Shown here: positions 14,471 to 23,220 of the stretch, one piece after another
How positions within the stretch are numbered: position 1 is the first letter of the stretch
How the letters are laid out: every line of letters starts with the position of its first letter
Assembly (NCBI RefSeq): GCF_012295615.1
Contig: NZ_CP051183.1
Coordinates: 124,001 to 188,000 of the forward strand
Direction: 5' to 3'
Length of the DNA: 64,000 nt
DNA from: Bermanella marisrubri
Lineage (GTDB): Bacteria; Pseudomonadota; Gammaproteobacteria; Pseudomonadales; Oceanobacteraceae
Notes under the pieces: generated by a model
Database searches by the model: none
What the model was told of the DNA's origin: nothing
What the model saw: only the letters and a program-made list of their open reading frames with translations
Made by a program: the position numbers and the translations under genes

Positions 14471-17329
14471 ATGTCGGATCTTTTAGGGGGCGCGGGCTTT
14501 GATCAGGCCCGTGCTCAACAAGTGGTTAAGCGACTATTGGCGTATAATCAGTACCGCTATGAGAGGACGTTGTCAGCGTTAACCGAACGCCAAAAACACT
14601 TCCTTGATGTTCTTCCTTTGCTGTATCACGTAAATAGCGACAAATTACCCGGTTTCGTTGGGCCAGACTGTCCTTGCGGTATGGCTCGCTATCAACCTAG
14701 CAAAGATGTCCTTCGCTCCGCGAGCACTCTATCCATGGGTTTTCAATATCAGCAGAGACGGATGGGCCATCCTGCTATTCGTAGTCTCTTCATAATGGGA
14801 AGTTGCGGATCGCTTGGCCACAGTGGCGGCAGTGACTTTGATATTTGGCTGTGCCATGACTCGAATCTCGATGAAGAGTCTATGGCACTACTGCAAAACA
14901 AGGCTTTGGAAATTGAACGCTACGCCGAAACCCTAGGTATTGAACTGCATTTCTTTCTCATGGATGCAAAGCGCTTCGTTCGGGGTGAACGTAATGATTT
15001 AGGCCAAGAGGATTGCGGCAGTGCACAGCATCAGCTTTTGCTCGATGAGTTCTATCGGACCAGTATTTTGCTGGCTGGTTGTTACCCTGTTTGGTGGCTG
15101 GTGCCGCCAGAGTATGAGCACCTTTACGACGACTTCGTGTATCGTTTATACCAGCAACGTTTTGCCAGTGAAGAAGATGTTATTGATTTTGGTGGTTTGG
15201 CAGAGATTCCAGCGGGAGAATTTGTGGGTGCTGGCATGTGGCAGCTCTATAAAGCGATTGGTAGTCCCTATAAATCGATACTTAAATTGTTTCTCACAGA
15301 GTCCTACGCTAGCGCTTATCCAAATCATGAGCCGCTAAGCATTTCTCTAAAAGGTCGTTTGTTTGACGATCAGGTTAAATTGGAGAAACTCGATCCATAT
15401 CTGCTGTTATACGACAAGTTGGAAGATTACTTGCTGCAGCGAGAAGAGGGCGAGCGACTCGAGCTTGTACGTCGTTGCCTGTACTTCAAGGCAAATATCC
15501 CCATGGGACAATCAACTCGCCGCAAGCATTGGAAACGAGACCTATTACGGCCGTTGATTCTCAATTGGGGCTGGAGCGACGGCCAGCTTGCCCATTTAGA
15601 TAACCGCTCTCATTGGCATGTGCATATCGTCATGGAAGAGCGCAAACATTTGGTTAATGAGCTCATTCATAGTTATAAGTTTCTAAGTGCCTTCGGTCGT
15701 GAGCATGAAGATGAAACCATGATGAGCGCAAAAGATATGACGCTCTTGGGTCATAAACTCTATGCCACATTTGACCGCAAACCTGGAAAGATAGATTTCA
15801 TTAACCCTGGTATTAGCAAGCATATTCAAGAAGATAAGCTGAGCTTACATCTATTGCGACAGCACGTACGTCGGCGGATTCCGCAAATGAATTGGAGTCT
15901 ATATACCGGCATTGCGCGGCCAGGAACGACAGACGCGCCAGTGAAGCGCTCTGCAAATTTGATTGAGTTATTAGGCTGGTGCCACGTTAATCGCATCATG
16001 GATCGAGGTACCAATGTGGTCATGTATCAGGGTCAGCAGCATGGTAAAGATTATGAGCTGAAAGAAATACTGAATAGTTTTCAGACCATGCCATTGCCGG
16101 ATGCCATTGAGCCAGACTTTAACGCGACGCCGGTTCCTACATTTCTTGCCTTGTATGTGAATGTGTTTGTTGACCCCATGAGTCATTACACTCGGCGTGG
16201 CATTAGCAAGATTTCTAACCGCACTGATTCGCTGGGGTTTAGTGCACTTAAAGAGAATTTGGTCCTGACCATTGATCAGTTGCAATACAATTCTTGGCGC
16301 GAAGTTCTATCTACACGATATGAAGGCCAAAATGCTTTGTTGCGTGTTATCGAGGATTTTCTCAACGCTTATCCGCCAGGTTCTAAGCAGGATCGCCCAG
16401 AAATGCAAGTGCATTGCTATTGCGCCACTCGCGCCAAAGCCATTGCAGCGCGGGTTAAGGAAGTCTTAGAAGAAATGCAGCTGTGCTTTTACGGTAATCG
16501 TATTGCTGAGCGTCGACGTTATGTTTTGCAGATTGGCGAGCAATATCATTTAATTCAAATGCGTCAAGGCCGGCCCATGATTGATCACTTCGAGCGGGCG
16601 GCACATTTATTCAAGAAGCTCGCCAGTCCACAGCCTCATTATTCACAAGTGGTACTGGATAGCCAGGCGCTAAAAGGCACTATTTTGCAGATGATTTGCA
16701 AACACTCTAAGCCTGGCGTGTTACAAGTGTTTTATGTTCAGGAAATTGGGCAGCAACAGCAACTAACCGCACAAATTTATCTAATAGATGAGCGCGGCTC
16801 TATCATTCGGTGGCGTACGCCAATGTATAACGAAGCAGCATTAATCAACCCGATTCATCATTTTTTACGACAGGTAGAATATCGCCAGAATCGTCATCGC
16901 TACGGTAACAAAACGGTACGCGAGCGGCCTATCGAATATTACGAAGTGCAACTACCTAACAAGGAAGAATCCCTGCGGTTACGTCCAATTCGCCCGAAAG
17001 AAGGGTTGGGCAAAGGGCGCTACTTCGATGTACACGCGCAAGTGGATTACGATGCTCAAAACCGTTTAGGCTTTACTTTATTCTGCGAGCAGCGGGAATT
17101 CAGCCAACTGGAGCATGGCGAGCAGGTTTACAAGGCATTGGTTCGCTATTTAGTTAGCTTGCGTAAACACAATAAACCCTATCCCGTGTACATCACCGAT
17201 ATTGCTATCAGCGACCGATTGCACAATCGTCATTTCAAACAGGTGTTACAAACCGCTACCTACCTGGACTACAAGCACAAGCTTGAGACTCGCCTAAACC
17301 AGGCCCTTGCGGAACTGTACCCGGCATAA
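14471..17329 (+). CDS. cyaA: Class I adenylate cyclase
   Basis: The product has about 952 residues. I start it at the ATG at 14471; an in-frame GTG at 14432 would add 13 residues, and neither has a strong ribosome site. The catalytic nucleotidyltransferase motif of class I cyclases is at residues 109-130 (MGSCGSLGHSGGSDFDIWLCHD), including the G-S pair and the two aspartates that bind metal. The long C-terminal regulatory half is present and extends to the end. It makes cAMP for a CRP/Vfr-type regulator. The gene is monocistronic, divergent from rpmB, and followed after 70 bases by lptM-lysA-dapF. Confidence 0.95.
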   Translation: MSDLLGGAGFDQARAQQVVKRLLAYNQYRYERTLSALTERQKHFLDVLPLLYHVNSDKLPGFVGPDCPCGMARYQPSKDVLRSASTLSMGFQYQQRRMGHPAIRSLFIMGSCGSLGHSGGSDFDIWLCHDSNLDEESMALLQNKALEIERYAETLGIELHFFLMDAKRFVRGERNDLGQEDCGSAQHQLLLDEFYRTSILLAGCYPVWWLVPPEYEHLYDDFVYRLYQQRFASEEDVIDFGGLAEIPAGEFVGAGMWQLYKAIGSPYKSILKLFLTESYASAYPNHEPLSISLKGRLFDDQVKLEKLDPYLLLYDKLEDYLLQREEGERLELVRRCLYFKANIPMGQSTRRKHWKRDLLRPLILNWGWSDGQLAHLDNRSHWHVHIVMEERKHLVNELIHSYKFLSAFGREHEDETMMSAKDMTLLGHKLYATFDRKPGKIDFINPGISKHIQEDKLSLHLLRQHVRRRIPQMNWSLYTGIARPGTTDAPVKRSANLIELLGWCHVNRIMDRGTNVVMYQGQQHGKDYELKEILNSFQTMPLPDAIEPDFNATPVPTFLALYVNVFVDPMSHYTRRGISKISNRTDSLGFSALKENLVLTIDQLQYNSWREVLSTRYEGQNALLRVIEDFLNAYPPGSKQDRPEMQVHCYCATRAKAIAARVKEVLEEMQLCFYGNRIAERRRYVLQIGEQYHLIQMRQGRPMIDHFERAAHLFKKLASPQPHYSQVVLDSQALKGTILQMICKHSKPGVLQVFYVQEIGQQQQLTAQIYLIDERGSIIRWRTPMYNEAALINPIHHFLRQVEYRQNRHRYGNKTVRERPIEYYEVQLPNKEESLRLRPIRPKEGLGKGRYFDVHAQVDYDAQNRLGFTLFCEQREFSQLEHGEQVYKALVRYLVSLRKHNKPYPVYITDIAISDRLHNRHFKQVLQTATYLDYKHKLETRLNQALAELYPA

Positions 17330-17402
17330 AAACTAGGCAGAAATCTGGCTTATAGCCCGCTAAATCCCTATAATTCACGGTTTTATGCATAGGCTAAATG
17401 TA

Positions 17403-17543
17403 ATGCGCTTTATCTGGGTTGTGAGTTTTTTATTGCTTACCGCGTGTGGGCAGAAAGGGGATTTATATCTGCCTCAAGATTCCGCCAAACCAGTGGAACA
17501 AGAATCAGCGCCAGCTACGTCAGCCAATCAAACACGCAGTTAG
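17403..17543 (+). CDS. lptM: Small LPS-assembly lipoprotein LptM (YifL)
   Basis: Only 46 residues: MRFIWVVSFLLLTACGQKGD and a short Pro/Glu/Ser/Thr-rich tail. The lipobox LTAC puts the lipidated cysteine at residue 15, and CGQKGDLYLP is the family signature. LptM sits next to lysA or dapF in many gammaproteobacteria and stabilises disulfide rearrangement of the LptD/LptE translocon in the outer membrane (family knowledge). The lysA ATG follows 15 bases downstream, so lptM leads the lysA-dapF operon. Confidence 0.9.
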   Translation: MRFIWVVSFLLLTACGQKGDLYLPQDSAKPVEQESAPATSANQTRS

Positions 17544-17558
17544 GATGTAAACCCTGTT

Positions 17559-18812
17559 ATGACCGATGTATTCGATTATCAGAATGGCGAGTTATTTGCC
17601 GAGCAATGTGCCGTAAGCGACTTGGCCGATCGTTATGGTTCGCCTTTATATATTTATTCACGTAAGGCATTTAGTGAACATTACTTGGAATATGCCAATG
17701 CATTTAAAAATGAAGATGCACTTATTTGCTACGCAGTAAAAGCGAATAGCAATATCGCAGTGCTGAATGTACTGGCAAAATTGGGTGCGGGATTCGATAT
17801 TGTATCAGTCGGTGAACTTGAGCGTGTTCTTAAAGCCGGTGGAGATCCAAGTAAAATTGTTTTTTCTGGTGTCGCAAAAACCGCTGATGAAATGCGTCGT
17901 GCTTTGGCAGTAGGTGTGCATTGTTTTAACGTAGAAAGCGAATCAGAACTAGAACGTCTTAATGCGGTAGCCGAAGAGATGGGCGTCAAAGCGCCCCTGT
18001 CATTGCGTGTTAACCCTGATGTGGATGCGCAAACTCACCCGTATATTTCCACAGGATTAAAAGAAAATAAATTTGGTGTGGATATCGATACCGCTAAGCA
18101 GGTTTATGCCAAAGCCAAAGGCATGCAGGGTATCGAGATTAAGGGAGTAGATTGCCATATTGGTTCTCAATTGACTCAACTTGAGCCGTTTATGGACGCA
18201 CTTGATCGCGTTTTGGTGTTAGTGGACGAGCTAAAAGAACAAGCTATCGAACTAGAGCATATTGACTTAGGTGGTGGTTTAGGCGTGACTTATGACGACG
18301 AAGTACCGCCGACACCGCAAGAATTTGCAGATGCCGTGTTGCCAAAACTAGCGGGTCGCAACTTAAAATTGGTATTGGAGCCTGGGCGATCCATTGCAGC
18401 TAATGCAGGTATTTTCGTCACTCAAGTGGAGTTTCTAAAGAGTAATGGTGATAAACATTTTGCCATTATCGACGGCGGTATGAACGATTTAATTCGTCCT
18501 TCCCTGTACAGTGCTTGGCAGCGTATTGTGGAAGTTCAACCCCGTGAAAAAACCCCTAAGCAAAACTATGATGTGGTGGGACCTGTTTGTGAAACGGGCG
18601 ACTTTTTAGGGAAAGATCGTGAACTAGCGATTTTACCTGGCGATTTATTAGCAGTTAAAAGTGCCGGCGCGTATGGCTTTGTCATGGCGTCCAACTACAA
18701 TACTCGCAATAAACCAGCGGAGGTTATGGTGGATGGTGATCAATCTCACTTGATTCGCCGTCGCGAAACGATTTCGGATCAGTTAATGTTAGAAGCATTA
18801 ATTCAAGACTAG
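17559..18812 (+). CDS. lysA: Diaminopimelate decarboxylase
   Basis: The 417-residue PLP enzyme catalyses the last step of lysine synthesis, meso-diaminopimelate to lysine. The PLP lysine lies in CYAVKANSN, the phosphate-binding loop in [12 protein letters not shown] and [14 protein letters not shown], and the active-site cysteine of the neighbouring subunit in [10 protein letters not shown]. Its length is normal. It sits between lptM and dapF with gaps of 15 and 8 bases, a conserved operon making lysine and the cell-wall precursor. Confidence 0.98.
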   Translation: MTDVFDYQNGELFAEQCAVSDLADRYGSPLYIYSRKAFSEHYLEYANAFKNEDALICYAVKANSNIAVLNVLAKLGAGFDIVSVGELERVLKAGGDPSKIVFSGVAKTADEMRRALAVGVHCFNVESESELERLNAVAEEMGVKAPLSLRVNPDVDAQTHPYISTGLKENKFGVDIDTAKQVYAKAKGMQGIEIKGVDCHIGSQLTQLEPFMDALDRVLVLVDELKEQAIELEHIDLGGGLGVTYDDEVPPTPQEFADAVLPKLAGRNLKLVLEPGRSIAANAGIFVTQVEFLKSNGDKHFAIIDGGMNDLIRPSLYSAWQRIVEVQPREKTPKQNYDVVGPVCETGDFLGKDRELAILPGDLLAVKSAGAYGFVMASNYNTRNKPAEVMVDGDQSHLIRRRETISDQLMLEALIQD

Positions 18813-18820
18813 GCGATAGC

Positions 18821-19657
18821 ATGCTTTTAAAATTTACTAAAATGCACGGTTTAGGCAATGACTTCATGGTGGTGGATTTAGTAACCCAACACTTTGCGTT
18901 TCGCCCTGAATTTGTGCGTCAGTTGAGTGATCGCCAATTTGGTATTGGCTTTGATCAGCTGTTGATTGTCGAGCCACCCAGTAATCCAGAAGTAGATTTT
19001 CGTTATCGCATCTTCAATGCAGATGGTAGCGAAGTGGAGCAGTGTGGAAATGGGGCCCGTTGTTTTGCTCGCTTTGTTCATGATGTTCGTTTGACCGCAA
19101 AGAATCCAATTAAAGTGGAAACCAGTAGCGGCATTATTGAACTCAACATTGAGCAAGATGGTGATGTGGTGGTGAATATGGGGGCAGCGCGTTTTAGTCC
19201 AAGTGATTTACCATTTAATGCTGAGCAAGCAGAGCGCTATCAAGTACAAGTACCATTAAACGACGGTAACTACACAGCTGAATTCGGAGCTGTATCCATG
19301 GGAAATCCCCACTGCGTAATGGTTGTTGATGATATTCATAGTGAATTGGTCAATCAATTAGGTCCACAGCTTGAGGGCCATGAGCAATTCCCCAAACGTG
19401 TAAATGCCGGCTTCATGCAAATCAAAAACCGTAATGAAATGGACTTACGAGTTTATGAGCGCGGTGCAGGTTGGACACTGGCATGTGGTACAGGTGCTTG
19501 CGCGGCGGTTGCCGTTGCCCACAAGTGGGGGTTGGTGGATGATGAAGTAAAAGTAAATCTGCCAGGTGGTGCGTTGACGATTCGCTGGGATGGTGAAGGT
19601 GATGTGATTATGAAGGGGCCGGTGGTGCGAGTGTTTGATGGTCGCCTCCAAGTTTAA
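18821..19657 (+). CDS. dapF: Diaminopimelate epimerase
   Basis: The 278-residue cofactor-independent epimerase converts LL- to meso-diaminopimelate. Both catalytic cysteines are present: [13 protein letters not shown] in the N-terminal half and [13 protein letters not shown] in the C-terminal half. The start [15 protein letters not shown] is the family N terminus. It is the third gene of the lptM-lysA-dapF operon. A 326-base gap with tandem repeats follows before the DUF484 gene, whereas in related genomes DUF484 follows dapF closely. Confidence 0.98.
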   Translation: MLLKFTKMHGLGNDFMVVDLVTQHFAFRPEFVRQLSDRQFGIGFDQLLIVEPPSNPEVDFRYRIFNADGSEVEQCGNGARCFARFVHDVRLTAKNPIKVETSSGIIELNIEQDGDVVVNMGAARFSPSDLPFNAEQAERYQVQVPLNDGNYTAEFGAVSMGNPHCVMVVDDIHSELVNQLGPQLEGHEQFPKRVNAGFMQIKNRNEMDLRVYERGAGWTLACGTGACAAVAVAHKWGLVDDEVKVNLPGGALTIRWDGEGDVIMKGPVVRVFDGRLQV

Positions 19658-19983
19658 CTATTTGAACGAGTTGCGTTGATCGAGCTGTGTTGCAGACCCT
19701 AGTCTAAATCCTCATGTGCTGGAGCACACTGCGGTTTATCCAAGCTTCTGCGCCTTGCTAGCTCTGCCTCACGAGCGTTCAAATGGTTGTTAATTAGATT
19801 TTTTAGTTAGACGGCCTCGCACAACGCTTTTAGTTGCTATAAAAGAGCTAACTATTCTTGATAACTTGTTTATCTATTTATATTTGAACACTAAACACTA
19901 AACACTAAACACTAAACACTAAACACTAAACACTAAACACTAAACACTAAACACTAAACATAAAAAAGTATTAAAGGGTTTCC
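19658..19983 (+). other. Repeat-bearing intergenic region dapF / DUF484
   Basis: The left part (19660-19800) holds short inverted repeats, including ATTTGAACG near 19661 and its complement CGTTCAAAT near 19775, and GTGCTGGAGCAC near 19720. It could fold into a long branched structure. The right part is the heptanucleotide array at 19887-19956. No open frame is supported. The promoter of the DUF484 gene should lie here. Confidence 0.6.
19887..19956 (+). repeat. Ten perfect heptanucleotide repeats (AACACTA) upstream of DUF484 gene
   Basis: AACACTA occurs ten times without a mismatch, then an eleventh imperfect unit, AACATAA. The array ends 27 bases before the ATG at 19984, with the ribosome site AAAGGG in between. 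It therefore occupies the usual position of the promoter or leader. Such simple repeats change copy number by slippage (general knowledge). Confidence 0.97.
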
Positions 19984-20634
19984 ATGCAACAGGATGAAAA
20001 ACAGCTTAGTGAAAAGGAAGTGGCTGCTTTTTTAAAACAGCATCCTGATTTTTTTCGTAAGTTTCCAGATTTAACTGAACAGCTTGATATCCCACATGAT
20101 ACCGGTGGTGCGGTGTCTTTGGTGGAATATCAAAGTCGATTACTGAAAGAGAAAAATACTGAGCTGCATTCACGCTTACAGCAACTGATTGAAAATGCTC
20201 GTCGCAACGATCGCTTATTTGAACAGACCCGACGTTTAACTTTAGATTTATTGGATGCTCAATCCATCGAAGAAGTGGAGCAGTCGCTACAAGACAGCAT
20301 GCGCGTAGTGTATGGCGTAGACTATGCTTGTATTACTTTATTTGTACCCGCCATGAGCATGCAAGCGGTGACTGAAGTCGAAATGCAGCATCAACTATTG
20401 CAACATTTTGGACGCAAGCAAGCCATTTGTGGCCAATTAAGTGATGAAGAAATGGAGTTATTTTTCCATGAAGACAATAAAGTAGGTTCTATGGCTGCTT
20501 GTTTATTAAAGAATGACTTGGGTATTTTATCTTTAGGTCATCGCAGCGAGGAATATTTTAAAAGCAATATGGATACTTTGTTTTTAGATTACGTTGCAGA
20601 GATCGTCAGTCGTCGGCTGGATATCCTTTTGTAA
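19984..20634 (+). CDS. DUF484 family protein (GAF-like)
   Basis: 216 residues. The N-terminal part is SEKEVAAFLKQHPDFFRKFPDL, the family signature; a coiled-coil stretch of about 40 residues follows, then a GAF-like domain to the end. In pseudomonads and relatives DUF484 lies between dapF and xerC; here it is followed after 11 bases by the HAD hydrolase gene with no xerC in between. Its role is not known; a signalling or division-linked function is only inferred from context. The ATG is preceded by AAAGGGTTTCC, directly after the heptanucleotide array. Confidence 0.93.
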   Translation: MQQDEKQLSEKEVAAFLKQHPDFFRKFPDLTEQLDIPHDTGGAVSLVEYQSRLLKEKNTELHSRLQQLIENARRNDRLFEQTRRLTLDLLDAQSIEEVEQSLQDSMRVVYGVDYACITLFVPAMSMQAVTEVEMQHQLLQHFGRKQAICGQLSDEEMELFFHEDNKVGSMAACLLKNDLGILSLGHRSEEYFKSNMDTLFLDYVAEIVSRRLDILL

Positions 20635-20645
20635 GAAACCCTATT

Positions 20646-21353
20646 ATGTCCTCCTCACTTAAGCTTGCACAGCAGATGCCCGATGTAAAAGTCATCAGCT
20701 TTGACTTAGATGATACTTTGTGGGATGGCACTGAAGTGATTGTCAAAGCAGAGCAAGCTATGATGCATTGGATTTCAGTGAATGCATCCAATGTACTTTT
20801 GCAGTTTGATAAAGATGACTTGCGCGCTGCTAAAGTAAACTTTGCGAAACAACATCCGGAACTGCTACATAAAACCTCACAATTACGTCAGCGTTTTTTA
20901 GAGTATCTATTCGCTCAATGTGATATCGAGCATCCTGAGCACGCTGCCGAGCAATGCTTTCAGCACTTTTATCGTGTGCGTCAGCAGGTGCGCCTATTTG
21001 ATGCAGTACCGAATACCCTCAAACGTTTAAAGCAAGACTATCGACTAATAGCGATTACCAACGGTAATGCATGTACTAAAACTATCGGCTTGGACAATTA
21101 TTTAAGTCTTTCTCTAAACGCTGAAGATTTTGACGCACCCAAACCAGATGCTGACATTTTTGAGCATGCATTACATCAGTTAAATATTGAAGCTCATGAG
21201 TGTCTACACGTGGGTGATCATCCATTTCATGATATGCAAGGAGCCCATGAAGTCGGAATGCACACTGCTTGGTTAAAAGATGGAACGCGGGAGTGGCCTC
21301 ATGCATTTCAGCCCGATTTAATTATTTCGGATGTGATTGAATTGATTCAATAA
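20646..21353 (+). CDS. HAD-superfamily phosphatase (YigB-like)
   Basis: The 235-residue haloacid-dehalogenase hydrolase has motif I ISFDLDDTLWDG with the nucleophilic Asp, motif II IAITNGNA, a lysine in DAPKPDADIFEHAL and motif IV HVGDHPFHDMQGA. It resembles YigB, which in E. coli is an FMN phosphatase encoded beside xerC; substrate assignment here is inference. It starts 11 bases after DUF484 and ends at a strong terminator. Confidence 0.9.
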   Translation: MSSSLKLAQQMPDVKVISFDLDDTLWDGTEVIVKAEQAMMHWISVNASNVLLQFDKDDLRAAKVNFAKQHPELLHKTSQLRQRFLEYLFAQCDIEHPEHAAEQCFQHFYRVRQQVRLFDAVPNTLKRLKQDYRLIAITNGNACTKTIGLDNYLSLSLNAEDFDAPKPDADIFEHALHQLNIEAHECLHVGDHPFHDMQGAHEVGMHTAWLKDGTREWPHAFQPDLIISDVIELIQ

Positions 21354-21377
21354 AAAAGGGCTGAAAAGCCCTTTTTT
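21352..21377 (+). terminator. Terminator after the HAD hydrolase gene
   Basis: AAAAAAGGGCT-GAA-AAGCCCTTTTTT is symmetrical, so it can stop transcription from the minus-strand hydrolase gene (ending at 21402) as well. Confidence 0.9.
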
Positions 21378-21401
21378 ATTGCTTTAATTTTGCTTTCTAT
21401 T

Positions 21402-23057
21402 TTATAAGTGCGGCACGGTCAATTTTGATTCCATGTTGCGACTGAATTCAAAATCAACAAAATAATCTGCCCCTGTTGGTGATTTATACTCTGGATCCTT
21501 GGTATCAAAGGCAATGACTAAGCGATTCCCTTTGGGAACATCATACGCCGTGGTGACCATATCAAAGTTCAGTTCAATTTTTTCACCCCAAGGCGCTTGC
21601 GGTAGTGTAATCACACCATGAGTAATCAAGCGTCCGGTGCCGGTCCAATCCATATCATACAAATACGCCACTAGCTGCATCTTATTATAATGGGGTTGTA
21701 CGTTTACCTTTATACTAGGATTACCGCGAATCTTCATAGTGCTATCTAGACGATCGCTTTCAAAATAAATACTGCGATAGTCAGATGCAGCGCTTACATC
21801 AGCAAGTATAGGTATTTCAAATTGTTCTAGTAACTGTGATAGCAAAGGAATCTGTGTACTGAAGAGCGTTCCAGCCCAAGCGTTAATCGTATTGTCTTTT
21901 CCAAACCAAGCATCGTAGGAATAAGTTTCGAGATCGCCGGTATCAAAGGTTGATCGCGGATGGAAGTACAGATCAGTATTGCGGGTTTCTGCTATTGGAT
22001 AGTCATCAAAGCTTTCATAGCGCCCTTCAAACTTAATACGCATGTTTAATGGCTTGGCATTGCTAAGATCATTGCTTTCTCCTTTTAAATGAATATCAAA
22101 CCATTTATAAGTGTTTTCCCAAATGAGGTTGTCACCAATGCCAACTAAACTCGGCAGCAGTTCAGCCGTTGCATGAGTGCCGGGTACTAAATCAATATGC
22201 TTAGGTCCGGTTAACTGTGAAAACATATCCAGCAATGTGTTTGGTTGAAATAGATTATCGCCATACGCCTTGCCCAGATACACTGCCGTATTATTTTCAT
22301 TAAGCTGTTGTACATAATTAATTGGGCTGCGAATGGATGCCCAGTCTTTTACGGTAGGAATATTGGCAAGATTTTGATTTTTAATATCATCCCAATGTTG
22401 ATTGACGATGGGATCCATGTCCCCCAACAAATCACCAGTGAGCGTAAGAATCTCGCCCCAAACTAAACGCGGTGTATTATTTCCGTATAGCGCATCCACT
22501 AGGTCGCCCCAACTACTCATGGCCGATACTGCTTTAATGCGATCATCATGAGCAGCACCCAACAGACTTATTCCCGAGCCATAGGAAATACCGGCTGAAC
22601 CAATGTTATTAGGATCCACTGGGTAATTGGCTATCAAGAAATCAATGACGTTGCTAAGATCCGCCATGTCTTTTGGACCTGCCGTATTAATTTGACCACC
22701 GGAGGTTCCCCAGCCACGAGTACTGTAGCTCAGGACGATATAACCTTTTTCCGCTAACTCTCCAGCTTGCTTTAAATATTCATATTCATTTAAACCCCAG
22801 CTATTGATGAAAATAATTGCCGGGGCTTGGCCATTAATGTCATTGGGTACAAATATATTGGCAGATAAGTTGACGCCATCATCTGCAATGATTTCTATAT
22901 CGTCATCTGTTGTATAGGCATCACTTTTTGGAAATACGCCTTGATTAAGTAGACCAGCTGCGAAGCTGATGATGGGTAGTAAACCATCGGCATGGGTAAA
23001 ATGAGTGGGCAGCAGTAGACACACACTGAGCCCCCATGTGAGAAGAAGCTTTTTCAT
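21402..23057 (-). CDS. Exported CocE/NonD-type (S15) hydrolase
   Basis: The 551-residue protein has a signal peptide (MKKLLLTWGLSVCLLLPTHFTHA). An alpha/beta-hydrolase domain of the X-Pro dipeptidyl-peptidase/cocaine esterase family covers the middle. PAIIFINSWGLNEYEY is the oxyanion region, STRGWGTSGG is typical of the family, and the nucleophile elbow is GISYGSG. The C-terminal jelly-roll domain typical of CocE/S15 covers roughly the last 200 residues. It should act in the periplasm or outside the cell on an ester or acyl-proline substrate that cannot be named. It is divergent from an AraC regulator gene with 163 bases between them, a likely regulator/target pair. Confidence 0.85.
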   Translation of the reverse strand: MKKLLLTWGLSVCLLLPTHFTHADGLLPIISFAAGLLNQGVFPKSDAYTTDDDIEIIADDGVNLSANIFVPNDINGQAPAIIFINSWGLNEYEYLKQAGELAEKGYIVLSYSTRGWGTSGGQINTAGPKDMADLSNVIDFLIANYPVDPNNIGSAGISYGSGISLLGAAHDDRIKAVSAMSSWGDLVDALYGNNTPRLVWGEILTLTGDLLGDMDPIVNQHWDDIKNQNLANIPTVKDWASIRSPINYVQQLNENNTAVYLGKAYGDNLFQPNTLLDMFSQLTGPKHIDLVPGTHATAELLPSLVGIGDNLIWENTYKWFDIHLKGESNDLSNAKPLNMRIKFEGRYESFDDYPIAETRNTDLYFHPRSTFDTGDLETYSYDAWFGKDNTINAWAGTLFSTQIPLLSQLLEQFEIPILADVSAASDYRSIYFESDRLDSTMKIRGNPSIKVNVQPHYNKMQLVAYLYDMDWTGTGRLITHGVITLPQAPWGEKIELNFDMVTTAYDVPKGNRLVIAFDTKDPEYKSPTGADYFVDFEFSRNMESKLTVPHL

Positions 23058-23079
23058 AAGCGGACCTTATTATCTTTAT

Positions 23080-23139
23080 TGTGAGATGCACGATTGCAAA
23101 ATCGTTTCTGAAGTTTAGTAGTGCAGGTCAGATCTCACA
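23080..23139. promoter_or_regulatory. Candidate operator: inverted TGTGAGAT / ATCTCACA pair
   Basis: In the divergent gap between the hydrolase and the AraC-type regulator, TGTGAGAT at 23080 and its exact complement ATCTCACA at 23132 are spaced 52 bases apart, about five helical turns. A small perfect hairpin (ACGATT-GCAA-AATCGT) lies between. The arrangement suits a regulator dimer bridging the two promoters, but no binding data exist. Confidence 0.35.
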
Positions 23140-23220
23140 TGCTTTTACAGGACAACTTCTTGCTCGGTTAGGACGTTTTATGGATAAATAGCTGGAGGGC
23201 GCTTTTCATTTTCAATCAGT

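Noticed and set aside
19887-19956. Heptanucleotide array as a CRISPR array
   Set aside because: Units are 7 bases with no spacers and no cas genes nearby.
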